Shown here: in pieces, positions 24,407-36,349 of the stretch | How the letters are laid out: every line of letters begins with the position of its first letter | Numbering within the stretch: position 1 is the first letter of the stretch | NCBI GenBank assembly: GCA_029747015.1 | Contig: JAKOGI010000053.1 | Span: forward strand, 903,501-967,500 | Reading direction: 5' to 3' | Length of the DNA: 64,000 nt | Source: Carnegiea gigantea | Taxonomy: Eukaryota > Streptophyta > Magnoliopsida > Caryophyllales > Cactaceae | Notes under the pieces: generated by a model | Databases searched by the model: none | Seen by the model: only the letters and a program-made list of their open reading frames with translations | Told to the model about the DNA's origin: nothing | Made by a program: the position numbers and the translations under genes

Positions 24407-25418
24407 ATGTCAGAGTCTGTGAATAACAATCAGAATAGTAAGGAAGATGAACCTCAGGGTTCAGATAATCGAGTGAATGAGGACCCCCAACAGGACCCTA
24501 GTGGAGATCCAACGGTGGCCTTAGAAGTGTTTAGTAGTGTGGAGGACCCAAATTATTGAAAATTTTTTTTTAATTGAGCTGATGAAAAGGATTCCTCTTG
24601 CACCCCTTGCACCCCATGTACCTCCAAAAAACCCTCCAAAGTCGGATAAACTAGCTGATAGGGTAGCTCAACACAACCCTAAGGTTTATGATGGAAACCT
24701 TTATCCTGTAGGGTTGGAGGATTAGATTAGGAGAATGGAAAAGATATTTGCAGTGGCTGAAGTACCTGAAGAGAAAAAGGTAAAAATATGGACTCTTTAT
24801 TTAACTAGTGAAGCACGTATCTGGTGGAGTACACTGAAAGATAACTTATAACGACCTGAGCTTACTTAGGCTAAGTTTATTCAGGAACTTAGGGCTAAAT
24901 TCTATCCAATCACAGTCCAATGACAGAAGGAGAAAGAATTTATGGAGTTAAAGATAAGTGGGAATATGAAGGTAATGCAATATGCCCCTAAGTTTATGGA
25001 GTTATCAAGATTTGTTCCAGATTTTGTGGCGACTAAAAAGCTGAAAATGAGAAGATTTGAGGAAGTTTTAGCATTTTATATTCAAAATCAATTGGCGGGC
25101 CAGCCAATCCAAACTTACCAAGAGTTGTATGAAAGAGCTGCTAAGGTGGAGCAAGTGAAGGGTCAATTAAGGGCTTTGAATCTAAGAAACCAGAAGAGGA
25201 AGTCGAATGATCACGGTACATCAAACGAGAGTGTTGCGCTGAAGAAACCTGCTGCTGGCCCTAATAAGAGTCGTCCAACGGCATCAAAGAAGCCTTGTGG
25301 CAAGTGTGGGCGGACAAACCATACTACAGTTGAGTGTCGTGTAGGTACCAACAAGTGCATATGGTGCGAAAGCCCGACCATTCAATTGCTACCTACCTCA
25401 GAAGACAGAAGGATGTGA
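24407..25418 (+). pseudogene. Gypsy gag (capsid and zinc knuckle), degenerate
   Basis: The ATG at 24407 opens an acidic N-terminus. A frameshift follows near 24535, and a second frame carries the capsid-like part (YDGNLYPVGLED, then ARIWWSTL and PKFMELSRFVPDF). Stops at the positions where relatives have Trp, Gln or Arg (for example near 24723, 24849 and 24867) fit C/G transitions. The CCHC zinc knuckle CGKCGRTNHTTVEC lies at about 25296-25340. A pair of frameshifts just after it (about 25370-25455) separates gag from protease. In an intact element this protein forms the virus-like particle and packages RNA. Confidence 0.8.
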
Positions 25419-25427
25419 AAAAGGCAG

Positions 25428-28400
25428 TTGCAAGAGGGAAACCTATCCTCAAAACTCCCAACGGTAGGACGAGCTTATATAATGAGTAAAAAGGAAGCTA
25501 CAGTCTCTGGTACGGTTGTCACTGGAACTCTCTTTTTAAATTCAAAACCATTTTATGTATTATTTGATTCGGGTGTAACTCATTCATTTATATCCACTCG
25601 AGCTGCATTACAATTGAATTTGAAACAAAATAGAGAGTGGGCAAACTATAGAATTAGTTTACCAAATGGGCAAGTGATAGAATATCCTGTTCTTTATAAG
25701 CATGTTCTTATTGTAATAGCTGAGCATGAGTTCACTGGGGACCTGATTCAATTTGATATGTCAGAATTCGATATAATCCTGGGAATGGACTGGTTGACTG
25801 TTTATGGGCAAATATAGACCATAAGGACCTTAAGGTCACTTTAAAGGACGCAGAAGGTCAGGAAGTATGTTTCTATGGGGAGAGACTTAGGAAGGAGTGT
25901 TCTATAACTTCAATCATGAAGGCACGTAAGATGCTAAGACAGGTGTGCATAGGATATTTGTGTTATGCTGCTGAGGTTAAAGAGGAGGAGATGAAAATAG
26001 AAAATATTTCTGTAATTTGTGAATTTTTTGATGTTTTTCCTGAGAAGTTACTGAGTCTACCTCTTCAGAGGAAGATTGATTTGAGATTGAGGTAATTCTC
26101 AGTGTGCAGCCTATTTCAAAAGCCTCATATAGGATGGCCCTAACCGAACTCAAAGAGTTGAAAACGCAATTGGACGAGTTATTGCAAAAGGGGCTTATCA
26201 GGCTAAGTGTTTCACCCTAGGGAGCCCCAATGTTGTTTGTGAAGAAAAAGAATGGAACCATGAGGTTGTACATAGATTATCGAAAGTTAAATAAAATAAC
26301 CATTAAAAATAAGTACCATTTGCCTCAGATAGATGATCTCTTTGATCAATTGTAAGAAGCTGGTGTATTTTCAAAGATTGATTTGAGGTCAGCCTACCAC
26401 CAGCTTAGAATTAAGCCAGAAGATATTCCCAAAACAGCCTTCAGGACTAGATATAGCCACCATGAGTTTACTATGATGCTTTTGGGCTAACAAATGCTCC
26501 TACTGCATTCTTGGATCTCATGAAGAGAGTTTTCAGACCTTATTTGGACAAATTTGTGGTGGTTTTTATAGACGACATTCTGATATACTCCAAGGACAAG
26601 GAATAACATGTGGATCATTTGAGGATTGTGTTACAAACATTGAGGGAACATCAGTTATATGCTAAATTGAAAAAGTGTAGGTTTTGGCTAACCGAAGTAA
26701 CATTTTTGGGGCATGTAGTTACTGTGGAGAGAATCAAAGTTGACCCTCAGAAGATGAAGGCGGTAACCGAATGGCCTAGGCCCACCAATGTGACAGAAGT
26801 AAGAAGTTTTCTAGGTTTGGCAGGATATTATAGAAGGTTTGTGAAGGATTTCTCAAAGATTGCATCTCCACTGACTAACTTGTTAAAGAAAACTAGTAAA
26901 TTTAAGTGGTCAGACAAATGTGAAGAGGCATTTCAAGGACTAAAGAAACGCTTAACAATAGTGCCTATCCTTACCTTGCCCGAAGAAGGAAAAGAATACA
27001 CTATTTATAGTGATGCTTCTAAGAATGGGTTAGGCTGCATCTTAATGCAGGATGACAAGGCAATAGCCTATGCCTCTAGGCAAATCAAGCCTTATAAGAA
27101 GAACTACCCCACTTATGATCTGGAGTTAGCGACACTACCTGTTTGGAGTGCCATGCAAGATTTACACCGATCACCAAAGCCTAAAGTACATATTTGCTCA
27201 GAACGAGATCAACTTAAGACAACAACAGTTGTTGGAGTTGCTAAAGGATTACGACTTGCAAATGCAATATTATCTCGGAAAGGTGAACGTAGTAGCAGAT
27301 GCGCTCAGTAGGAAGACCCAACATGGTTTAAATGCAATGATAAGTACCCAACCTGAAATTTCGAGGGACCTCGAAACCATAGGTATCGAGTTTGTGCTAC
27401 AAGAGGTGCAACCTTCTATAATAGAAGAAATTAAGGCAAGTTAAAAGGATGATGCAAAGCTTGAAAAGCTTAGGTGCAATGTTGCACAGCGAAAATTGTC
27501 TGGTTTTGTAATATATGAAGATGGAACCTTGAGGTTTCAAAATAGGCTATGCGTGCCAAATAAAGAGGAATTGAAAAGAAGAATTCTAGAAGAAGCCCAT
27601 AATACTCGGTACTCAGTGCGCCCAGGAGGAACAGAAATGTATAAGGATCTAAGGCAATTCTTTTGGTGGGAAAATATGAAGAGAGAAATTGCAAAGTATG
27701 TAGAAAACTGTTTGACATGTCAGAAAGTGAAAGCTGAACACCAGCGTATTGTGAGCGAATTAAGACCTTTAGAAATTCCTACCTGAAAATGGGATTTAGC
27801 TTCAATGGATTTTGTTATAGGATTGTCCCTGTCTGCATCAAAGAAGAATGTTATTTAGGTTATTATAGACAGACTCACTAAATCTACCCATTTTATACCA
27901 ATTCATGATACTTGGGGCGTAGAGAGACTAGACACAGATCTATGTCAAGGAAATAGTTCGGCTAAATGGCATACCAAAGGATATAGTGTCAGATCGAGAC
28001 CAAAGGTTTCAGGCTCGATTTTGGCAAGCTCTGCAAAAAGCTTTTGGAACTGAGTTAAATTTTAGCAGTTCATACCATCCTGAGACTGATAGACAAACTG
28101 CGAGGGTGAATCAAATCCTAGAAGATATGCTTAGGGCATGTGTGCTTGACTTTTAGGAAAAGTGGAAAGATTATTTACCACTAGTGAAGTTCTCCTATAA
28201 TAACAGTTATCAATCTACCATTAAGATGGCCCCTTTTAAAGCACTGTATGGGAGAAAGTATAAAACTCTGTTGTGTTGGAGTGAACTTGATGAAGCAATG
28301 ACCTTAGGGCCTGAGCTAATTCAAGAGACCACTGAAATAATAAGAAAAATTCAAGAACATATCAAGGCAGCCCAAAGCAGATAGAAAAGCTATGCAGATA

Positions 28401-28895
28401 AAAGGAGAAGACCATTAGAGTTTCAAGTGAGAGATAAAGTATTTTTAAAGGTGTCCTGAGTTAAAGGAGTGAGAAGATTTAACCTCAGGGGCAAGCTAAG
28501 CCCTAGATAAATCGAGCCTTATGAAATTATTGAGAAACTAAACCCTATGGCTTACAAGTTGGATTTACCCACAGAACTTGAGCATGTGCACAATGTTTTT
28601 CACATTTCACAGCTTCGAAAATATTTCAGATCCAAATCATATCACCATAGCAGGGCCAGTAGAAGTCGCAAAGAATCTAATGTACGAGGAGCATTCGATA
28701 TAGATATTGGACTACAGAGGTAAGCAACTTCAAAATAAAAGCAGTCATCTGGTTAAGGTTTTGTGGACAAACCATAACTCAACAGAGGCTATATGGGAAA
28801 TCGAGGAGGACATGAGAAGCAAGTACCCATACCCATTTGAGGTACAGACAATGTTTCTTTTCAACTACAAGTTTCGAGGACGAAACTTATTTTAA
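25428..28895 (+). pseudogene. Gypsy pol (protease, RT, RNase H, integrase, chromodomain-like tail), degenerate
   Basis: Domains in order: aspartic protease with LFDSGVTHSFIS (about 25560-25596); reverse transcriptase from about 26110, with FIDDILIYS near 26563; RNase H with [12 protein letters not shown] near 27001 and [11 protein letters not shown] near 27159; integrase zinc domain (AHNTRYSVRPGG, CLTCQK; the second His is Arg) at about 27595-27725; integrase core with VSDRD near 27988; and a C-terminal chromodomain-like stretch (LVKVLWTNHNSTEAIWEIE) near 28755. The protein ends YKFRGRNLF with TAA at 28893, directly before the purine tract. At least six stops and several frameshifts (near 25817, 26090, 26490, 27130, 27930 and 28660) make it inactive. 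The chromodomain in relatives steers integration to heterochromatin. Confidence 0.85.
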
Positions 28896-28907
28896 GGGGG
28901 GGAAGGC
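28892..28907 (+). other. Gypsy polypurine tract
   Basis: TTAAGGGGGGGAAGGC immediately before the 3' LTR start TGTAATAGCC; it overlaps the pol stop codon. Confidence 0.85.
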
Positions 28908-28994
28908 TGTAATAGCCTAAACCTAATATTCGTGTTAATTAGTTCAAATTATCCTAATTACAATTAATCAAGTTGGCCGCCATATTCCAATTTA

Positions 28995-29037
<43 letters not shown>

Positions 29038-29198
29038 TATATATATTATATATATATATTATTATATATATATATATATATATATTTGTGCATCGCAGGC
29101 TGAAATGATGACGTGGCCTCAGACTGGACCTCGTAATGCTCCTAAATAATTCATTCAAGTGCTAATAAATATTTGAATGCTTGCACAATAAAAATTAG
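28908..29198 (+). repeat. Gypsy 3' LTR, first segment
   Basis: Homologous to the 5' LTR remnant. Interrupted at ATTAG (29194-29198) by the Sirevirus-like element and resumes at 40232. Confidence 0.85.
29002..29084. repeat. (TA)n microsatellite in gypsy 3' LTR
   Basis: Nearly pure TA, placed as in the 5' LTR. Confidence 0.9.
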
Positions 29199-30025
29199 TG
29201 TTAGAATGTATAAGGTTTTGATGATAACAAATCCAAGTGTTGTAGTTGTTGTTGTTGTTCCAAACAGGCTTCACCAACAGGACCTTACTGCTATTTTTCA
29301 ATATATTAAAACTGCTTGACTAATGGTTTATCAAGAACAAGTACTCAAGTCAGCGATCTAAGAACAACCATGAGGAACAGGCTCTATAAGATATTTGAAA
29401 CATGTCCTATGAAGTGTTTGAAGCATAGGATATAAGTGCAGCCGTGAGGAACAGGTTCTGTGAAGTATTTGCAGCAGATTCGTCTCTCTACAAGAAGACT
29501 AGTGGTTACAACAAGATGTCTTGATTTAATTTGGTTTCATATTTTTAGACGTTAATAGGCCAATCAGAAAGTCTTAACTTGCCACTTACTTGAAACGGTT
29601 TTGCTTTTTTGGAAAATATTTCGGATCACCCTTCGGAACAACTCTGGAAACAGGACGATCAGGGTGTTTCCAGAATAAGCTGCGAAAAACTGTTTTGCAC
29701 GATTTTTATCTTTTGGATTTTGAGCAGCTTCTTCAAAGATTTGCAAGAAAGATTTTTTATGGAGTATCTTACCCCTTATCCTAAAAACGGTTATTAAAAT
29801 CTAAGGGGATTTGCAAAATCTTTTTGAATAAAAGAATATCCAATTTTTGGCAAGTGGATAAGGTTGTTGAGAAAAACATGGGCTAGTTGCTGAGAATCAC
29901 CGCCTTATGCACACGGTTTAGGAAATGTTTCCAGCTCATGTTTCCTCATCCCTTGTGGCTAAAGAATTCTACATTCTTTAGGGATTTTAGTTTCCAAAAA
30001 TTTGAGGAATTGTTTTTCCAAGCAC

Positions 30026-30033
30026 TATATAAA
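30026..30033 (+). promoter_or_regulatory. TATA box of Sirevirus 5' LTR
   Basis: TATATAAA in the context GCACTATATAAAGTCGC, conserved at 39642-39649 in the 3' LTR. Likely the element's promoter. Confidence 0.65.
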
Positions 30034-30376
30034 GTCGCTTCTTAGAACGATAGAAGCATCGGTTTTCAAAAGAGAAAAATTTAGTGTTCATGAGCTTAAA
30101 AGTTTGAAAAGAAAACCGTGTCTAGTGAGTGAGTTATTTGAGCTTTCAAAGTTGGCATACTAGGATTTCATTGTACCCTATATTAGCTTAGTTGAGAAGC
30201 ATTGTAATAGGGTGTTTTTCTTTATACTCTTCTTTCACAAAAATGAGTAGAGTGTGTGTCCAAATCAAGGGGATTTTGGACATGCGCTAACCTGTCTTAG
30301 GGAAGACGGTTACGTATGTTACAAGTTGTAACAAGGTGTGTTACTATTGTAATGTGTTTAGCCCATTTAGTGAAGT

Positions 30377-30728
30377 GTTTAAATCCTACACGAGGTAGGT
30401 CGTGGTTTTTAACCTCAGTTGGGCTAGAGGTGTTTTCCACGTAAAAAAATCCTGTGTCCATTATTACTGCATTCAATTTTGTTGGATTTTCGCTTCTGCT
30501 TATCTCATGAACAACCTGTGCGAACAGGGTCTCAGACTGTTTGCCAGCAACTTGTTTAAATCCTACACGAGGTAGGTCGTGGTTTTTAACCTCAGTTGGG
30601 CTAGAGGTAATTTCCACGTAAAAATCCTGTGTCCATTATTTCCGCATTCAATTTTGTTGGATTTTCGCTTCTGCTTATCTCAGGAACAACCTGTGCGAAC
30701 AGGGTCTCAGACTGTTTGCCAGCAACTT
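30377..30728. repeat. Tandem duplication of about 175 bp in Sirevirus 5' LTR
   Basis: GTTTAAATCCTACACGAGG to TGTTTGCCAGCAACTT occurs twice here but once in the 3' LTR (from about 39990). The two units differ at a few bases. Confidence 0.9.
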
Positions 30729-30790
30729 GCGAAAATCGGACACCACAATTCACCCCCCTCTTGTGGTTGTGTACTCTCTAAATCAACAAG

Positions 30791-30802
30791 TGGTATCAGA
30801 GC
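30791..30802 (+). other. Primer binding site, tRNA-iMet type (Sirevirus)
   Basis: TGGTATCAGAGC, two bases after the 5' LTR. Confidence 0.92.
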
Positions 30803-30845
30803 AGGTTCTCCTTTGAAAGGCTAACACCTTGAGAGATCCTTGAAG

Positions 30846-32606
30846 ATGAGTACCCCACAAGGCATGCTTGAAGGTCAATCCATAACTCGACCACCATACT
30901 TCAATGGCCAACACTATGGTTGGTGGAAGAATAGGATGGAAAACTACATCCAAGCCGAGGACTATGAGTTGTGGATGCTCATCAAGAATGGACCACTCAT
31001 CCCAAAGAAAATAACTGAAGATGGAAAGTCAATCCCCAAGGAGCCTAAAGAATTCAACACTGAAGATTACAAAATGATGGAGAAGAATACCAAAGCCAAG
31101 AAACTTCTATATTTCGGCCTAGGTCCTGATGAATATACTCACATATCTGAATGTGAGTCGGCCAAGGAGATCTGGGATGCTTTGCAAATAGCTCACGAAG
31201 GGACTAATCAGGTAAAGTAATCCCGGATTGAATTGCTTATGAGAAAATATGAGCTGTTTGAGATGGGTGATCGTGAAAGTGTGATGGATATGTACACTCG
31301 CTTCACTCACATAACGAATGAGTTGAAATCCCTGGGAAAATCCTTCACCACCGAAGAATTGGTGAGGAAAATCCTAAGAATTTTACCTTATTCTTGGGAA
31401 GCGAAAGTCACGGCCATCCAAGAAGCTAAGGACATGAACAAGATCACCCTAGACGAGCTTATTGGCAACCTCCAAACGTATGAACTTAGGAAAAATTCTC
31501 AACAGAAAGATGAGACAAAGAGAGATCGAGGTCTTACACTAAAGGCCTTAGAAGATGATTCTGATTCTGATGAGGAGGAGATTGCCATGATCACTCAAAA
31601 GTTCAAGAAGTTCTTCAAGAAAGTCAAAGAAAATAGGAAAAGGAAGGACTTCAGCAAGGCCAGGAACACCTCTCGGGAACAGTTCTCCGGGTGTTTCAAG
31701 TGTGGCAAACTGGATCACATTGTGAGAAAATGCCCACTGCACAAGGAAGAACAAGAACCCGAACACCCTAGAAAACAGGGAAGAGAACAGGGTGTAAGCA
31801 GCTCAGCGAAAAGGTTCTCAAAAGCTATGCTCGCGGCCTGGGGAGACTCAAGCGAGGATGAGGAAGGGTCTGAAGCTGGGGAAGCTGATGTAGCACTCAT
31901 GGCAAGAAGTGACACTGATTCAGATGATGGATCAACAGATAATCTGACTCAACTCAAGAACAAGGTACGTGGTCTAAATAAATCAACTCTTGAGGAATTA
32001 GTGTACACTATAATGGATATATGTGCTGAATTTAAAAGGGATATTCGAGATCTAGAAGTTGAAAATGAAACCCTTAAATTAGAAAAACTTGAAGTTGACA
32101 AAGAAACTCTTGCCTTGCATGAAAACATCAATGCGCTTAAAGAAACTCTACTCATGAAAGAAGAGACTTGTTCCACTAAATTGACTGAGCTGGAAAAAGA
32201 ATCCCTTGACTTAAAAGGTAAGGTCGAGTCCTTGCTTGTAGAAAATAAAAACTTGCTTGAGAAAATGAAACAAATGGAATCAGACCTTGCCACAAACAAG
32301 CTCTGGAACAGGTTCTCACAAGCACTTGAATGGTTAAACACCCATCATAGTCGAAATAGAAGAGGACTAGGTTTTGTGCCTAAGATGACCTACCCAGTGA
32401 ATAGAAAATATGTAGGATTATCTGAGAATATTGTATGTTATCACTGTGGTAAAACGGGTCATTACCGTTATACTTGTCCCTCAAGAAAGTATGCCATTAA
32501 AAGGAACTCAGTGTATGTAAAACAAATATGGGTTAGGAAAGATGAGATTTGTACCTCTAAAGGAATGGGACCCAAGTGGATCTGGGTTCCCAAAACTAAC
32601 CTATGA
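30846..32606 (+). pseudogene. Sirevirus gag, one in-frame stop
   Basis: The ATG at 30846 begins MSTPQGMLEGQS and lies 44 bases after the primer site. The copia-type gag core (YFNGQHYGWWKNRMENY, about residues 18-34) follows. A TAA at 31218-31220 stands where relatives have Gln, so a single CAA-to-TAA change splits an otherwise open frame of about 586 codons. There are two zinc knuckles: CFKCGKLDHIVRKC near 31690 and CYHCGKTGHYRYTC near 32438. A charged coiled-coil-like region lies between (about 31960-32340). It ends with TGA at 32604, in the same frame as pol. Two knuckles and a long gag are typical of Sireviruses. Confidence 0.88.
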
Positions 32607-32612
32607 TCTATT

Positions 32613-35600
32613 TTGCAGGCTGAAGTGAGAGAGAACAACCCAGCAAACAACCCAGCGAGCAGCGCAGGGAACACCTTAGGGAACAAGCAGCTGTGGTATG
32701 TTGACAGTGGGTGTTCGAGGCATATGACTGGTGAAAAATCCAATTTTCTCTCACTTACAGCTTCAGAAGGAGGGAGTGTGGCATTTGGAAACGGCAAATC
32801 CGGGACAATTGTCGGTATAGGTAAGATAGGTGAGTCACTCTCCCATTCAATTGACAATGTTTATTTTGTGGATGGATTAAAACACAACTTGCTAAGTGTG
32901 TCCCAACTGTATGACAAAGACAACCTAGTAGTGTTCTCTCCAACACGTTGCTTGGTTGTAAATATGAACACAGGAGATGTTGTGTTGAGGGGGAAGCGAC
33001 ACAAAAATGTTTATAAAGTGTGTATTTCTACTCTTCCCCAAAATAATTTGACTTGTTTGAGTGCCCTAAATGATGATGTTATGCTAAAAGGTTAGGTCAT
33101 GTAAGCCACTCGCTTTTGAACAAACTTGTAACCAAAGACTTAGTGGTAGGCTTACCTTCTATCAAATTCAATGATGACAAGGTATGTGATGTATGTGCCA
33201 AAGGCAAACAAGTCAGAAATTCATTTAAATCTAAAAGGTGTGTAAGCACTACTCGACCTCTTGAATTGATACATATGGATATATGTGGTCCAATGAGGAT
33301 CATGAGCACAGGAGGTAAGAGGTATGTGCTTGTGATAGTGGATGACTACTCTCGTTTCACTTGGACCCTTTTTTTGGCTTCTAAAGATGAAACTTTTAAA
33401 AATTTTCTTGCTTTCATTAAAAAGACTGAAAAGAGGGTAGGACACTTTTTGGTATGCCTAAGGTCTGACTATGGTACAGAATTTGAAAATTCAAGCTTTA
33501 TTGATTATTGTAATGAGCATAGTGTTGATCATAATTTTTCAGCTCCAAGAACACCCCAACAGAACGGGGTGGTAGAATGCAAAAATCGCACTCTAGAGGA
33601 CATGACTAGAACAATGCTTGTTGCTAGTGGTCTTCCTAGAAACTTTTGGGTTGAAGCTTTGAATACATCATGTTATATTATAAATAGATGCATGATTAGA
33701 CCTATTCTTAACAAAACTCCTTATGAACTTTTCAAGGGAAGAAAACCTAATATTATGCATTTGAGAGTTTTTGGTTGTAAATGTTTTGTGCATAATAATG
33801 GAAAGGATGCCTTAGGGAAATTTGATCCAAGGAGTGATGAAGCAATATTCCTTGGTTACTCCTCGCATAGTAAGGCATACAAAGTGTTTAATAAGAGAAC
33901 CTTGTGTGTTGAGGAAAGTGTGCATGTGCTTTTTGATGAAACTAACTCTCTAAGCGAGAATGATGCACAGGAAGAAGACTTCGAACTAGGTCTTGTGAGA
34001 AAAGACATACTGCTTCAAGGTGAACAAGGTAAGGATCAATCGGAGGAAGCAAGGTCTAAGGCTGTTCTTCAGGAGGGTTAGCAAGGTGTGAACCAAACAG
34101 GGGAAAACAGGGTGGAACCCTGTTCGAGACAACACCAGCCGAATCCTTCAGTGATAAATCCAGGAACAAGCTCCCAAACAGGCTCGAGAACAGGTTCTGA
34201 ACCTGTTTCACCGAGTATTCCAACTAGATGGAGAGCGAGTCTGTGAACCCACTTTCACCACGATCATGAAAATACCAAAGTTCACATCCTCTTGATCAAA
34301 TTTTATCTGATATTAATGCAGGAGTTCAAACTAGATCTAGACTCAAAAATTTCGATGCTTTCTATGCTTTTCTCTCAAAAATTGAGCCAAAGAATATTAA
34401 TGAAGCCCTTGCAGATTCAGATTGGATCACAGTCATGCAAGAAAAACTCCATCAGTTCGAAAGGAACAAGGTATGGCACCTTGTGCCACGGCCAGAGGAT
34501 AGAACAATCATTGGAACCAAGTGGGTGTTCCGTAACAAGCTGGATGAGTGCGGAACAGTCACTAGGAACAAGGCCCGGCTGGTGGTTCAAGGCTACAACC
34601 AAGAAGAGGGAATTGATTATGAAGAAACCTTTGCACCTGTTGCAAGGATGGAGGCTGTTCGAATCTTGATAGCATTTACAGCCCATATGGAGATCAAGTT
34701 ATATCAAATGGATGTCAAAAGTGCATTTTTAAATGGGTACCTCAAAGAAGAAGTGTATGTCAAACAACCCCCCGGTTTTGAAAGTGATGAATTTTCTAAC
34801 CATGTTTTCAAACTTGACAAAGCACTTTATGGTTTGAAATAAGCCCCTAGAGCTTGGTATGAGCGGTTGTCAAGTTTTTTATTGGAAAATGACTTTACAA
34901 GAGGTAAGGTAGACAATAACTTGGTTCTAAAATCTAAGGGGGAACATTTGTTGATTGTCCAAGTATATATCGATGACATCATATTTGGTGCAACTCATCA
35001 TGATTTGTACAATGAATTTTCAAAAATGATGAGGAGTGAGTTTGAAATGAGCATGATGGGTGAGCTTAATTTCTTTCTAGGCTTGCAAATCAAGCAAACT
35101 TCAAACGGCACCATGATCCATCAACAAAAGTATATCAAAGAGTTACTTAAGCGTTTTAAGATGGAGTCGGCCAAGCCCATTGATACTCCCATCTCTCCCT
35201 CAACCAGGTTGGTAATGGATGATGGTAGTCCCTCAGTTGAGGAGAAATCCTATAGGGGCATGATAGGGTCACTCCTATACCTGACGGCTAGTAGACCTGA
35301 CATTGTTTTCAGTGTTGGTCTATGTGCACGTTTTCAGTCTAACCCTAAAGAAACTCATCTTAAGGCTGTAAAAAGGATTTTAAGATACTTAAAACATACA
35401 CCTGATCTAGCCTTATGGTATCCTAGAGGTTGCAACTTTGATCTTGTTGGGTATGCTGATGCTGATTATACAGGTTTCTTGGTTGATAGGAAAAGCATCT
35501 CAGGTATGGCTCACTTTCTTGAACCTTGTTTGGTATCTTGGGCAACCAAGAAACAACTCTCTGTTGCCTTATCCACAGCAGAAGCTGAATATGTGGCAGC

Positions 35601-35910
35601 TGCATCTTGCTGTGCTCAGTTATTATGGATAAGACAATAACTCAAGGACTTTTGTGTTGACATAGGATGCATTCCTATTTATTGTGACAATACAAGTGCA
35701 ATTAACATTGCCAAAAATCCATGTCAACACAAAAGAACAAAACATATTGACATTCATCATCATTTCTTAAGAGACAATGTTGAAAAAGGAGTGATCTCAA
35801 TGAATTTCTGTGCCACTGAAAATCAAATTGCTGACATATTCACCAAGGTATTGAGTAGAGAACAATTTGAAAGGAATAAACTCGAACTAGGCTTAATTAG
35901 AACAACCTGA
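32613..35910 (+). pseudogene. Sirevirus pol (protease, integrase, RT, RNase H), degenerate
   Basis: Frame-matched to gag across one stop codon. Protease: LWYVDSGCSRHMTG near 32690. A small deletion near 33090 destroys the expected LWHKRLGH motif before integrase and shifts the frame. Integrase core: HMDICGP near 33272, LRSDYGTEF near 33461, and the catalytic Glu in VVECKNRTLED near 33570. A stop at 34079 and a shift precede RT. RT runs from about 34435 with [13 protein letters not shown] near 34708 and the catalytic YIDDI at 34966-34980. CAA-to-TAA stops lie at 34840-34842 and 35638-35640. RNase H: YADADYTG near 35452. The protein ends LGLIRTT with TGA at 35908. Active-site residues are largely intact despite the breaks, consistent with recent death. 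Confidence 0.9.
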
Positions 35911-36349
35911 CCAACCTGTTCTCTCACCCTGTTTGCAACATTTAAAAGTTATGGGCAAAACATGTTAAAATTTTTTGTTTGCAATCAACTTCTGTGCTAT
36001 GTTTAGCATATGTGAGGTTTGCAACCTGCTGACACTTGTTGAGGTCTAATGAGATTGCCCTTATTGTCCCATGTTACCGAGCAAGTAACTTCAAGAACAA
36101 GCTCCAGGAACAGGTACGCCTCTTGTTTGTCAAATGTGTGTAACAATTGAGAATTGCTAATCTCTTCCCGAGGCGCGCGCAGCCTAAATAAATGCAAAAG
36201 CCCGTTGCAAAACGGGCAAAATCTTTTAAAGATTTCGCATGTCTCTCTCTCTCTTTAAAGCTCTCTTGCTCAATCTCTCACCTCCATCGAAACTCTCTTA
36301 CTCTGAAACTCTGTTCAAGAAACCCTAATCTCTCTCCTTCCTCTGAAAA

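Larger units (their letters stand above)
29199..30788 (+). repeat. Sirevirus 5' LTR (1590 bp)
   Basis: Matches the 3' LTR throughout but is longer by a tandem duplication of about 175 bp (30377-30553 and 30554-30728). Ends AATCAACA just before the primer site. Confidence 0.92.
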
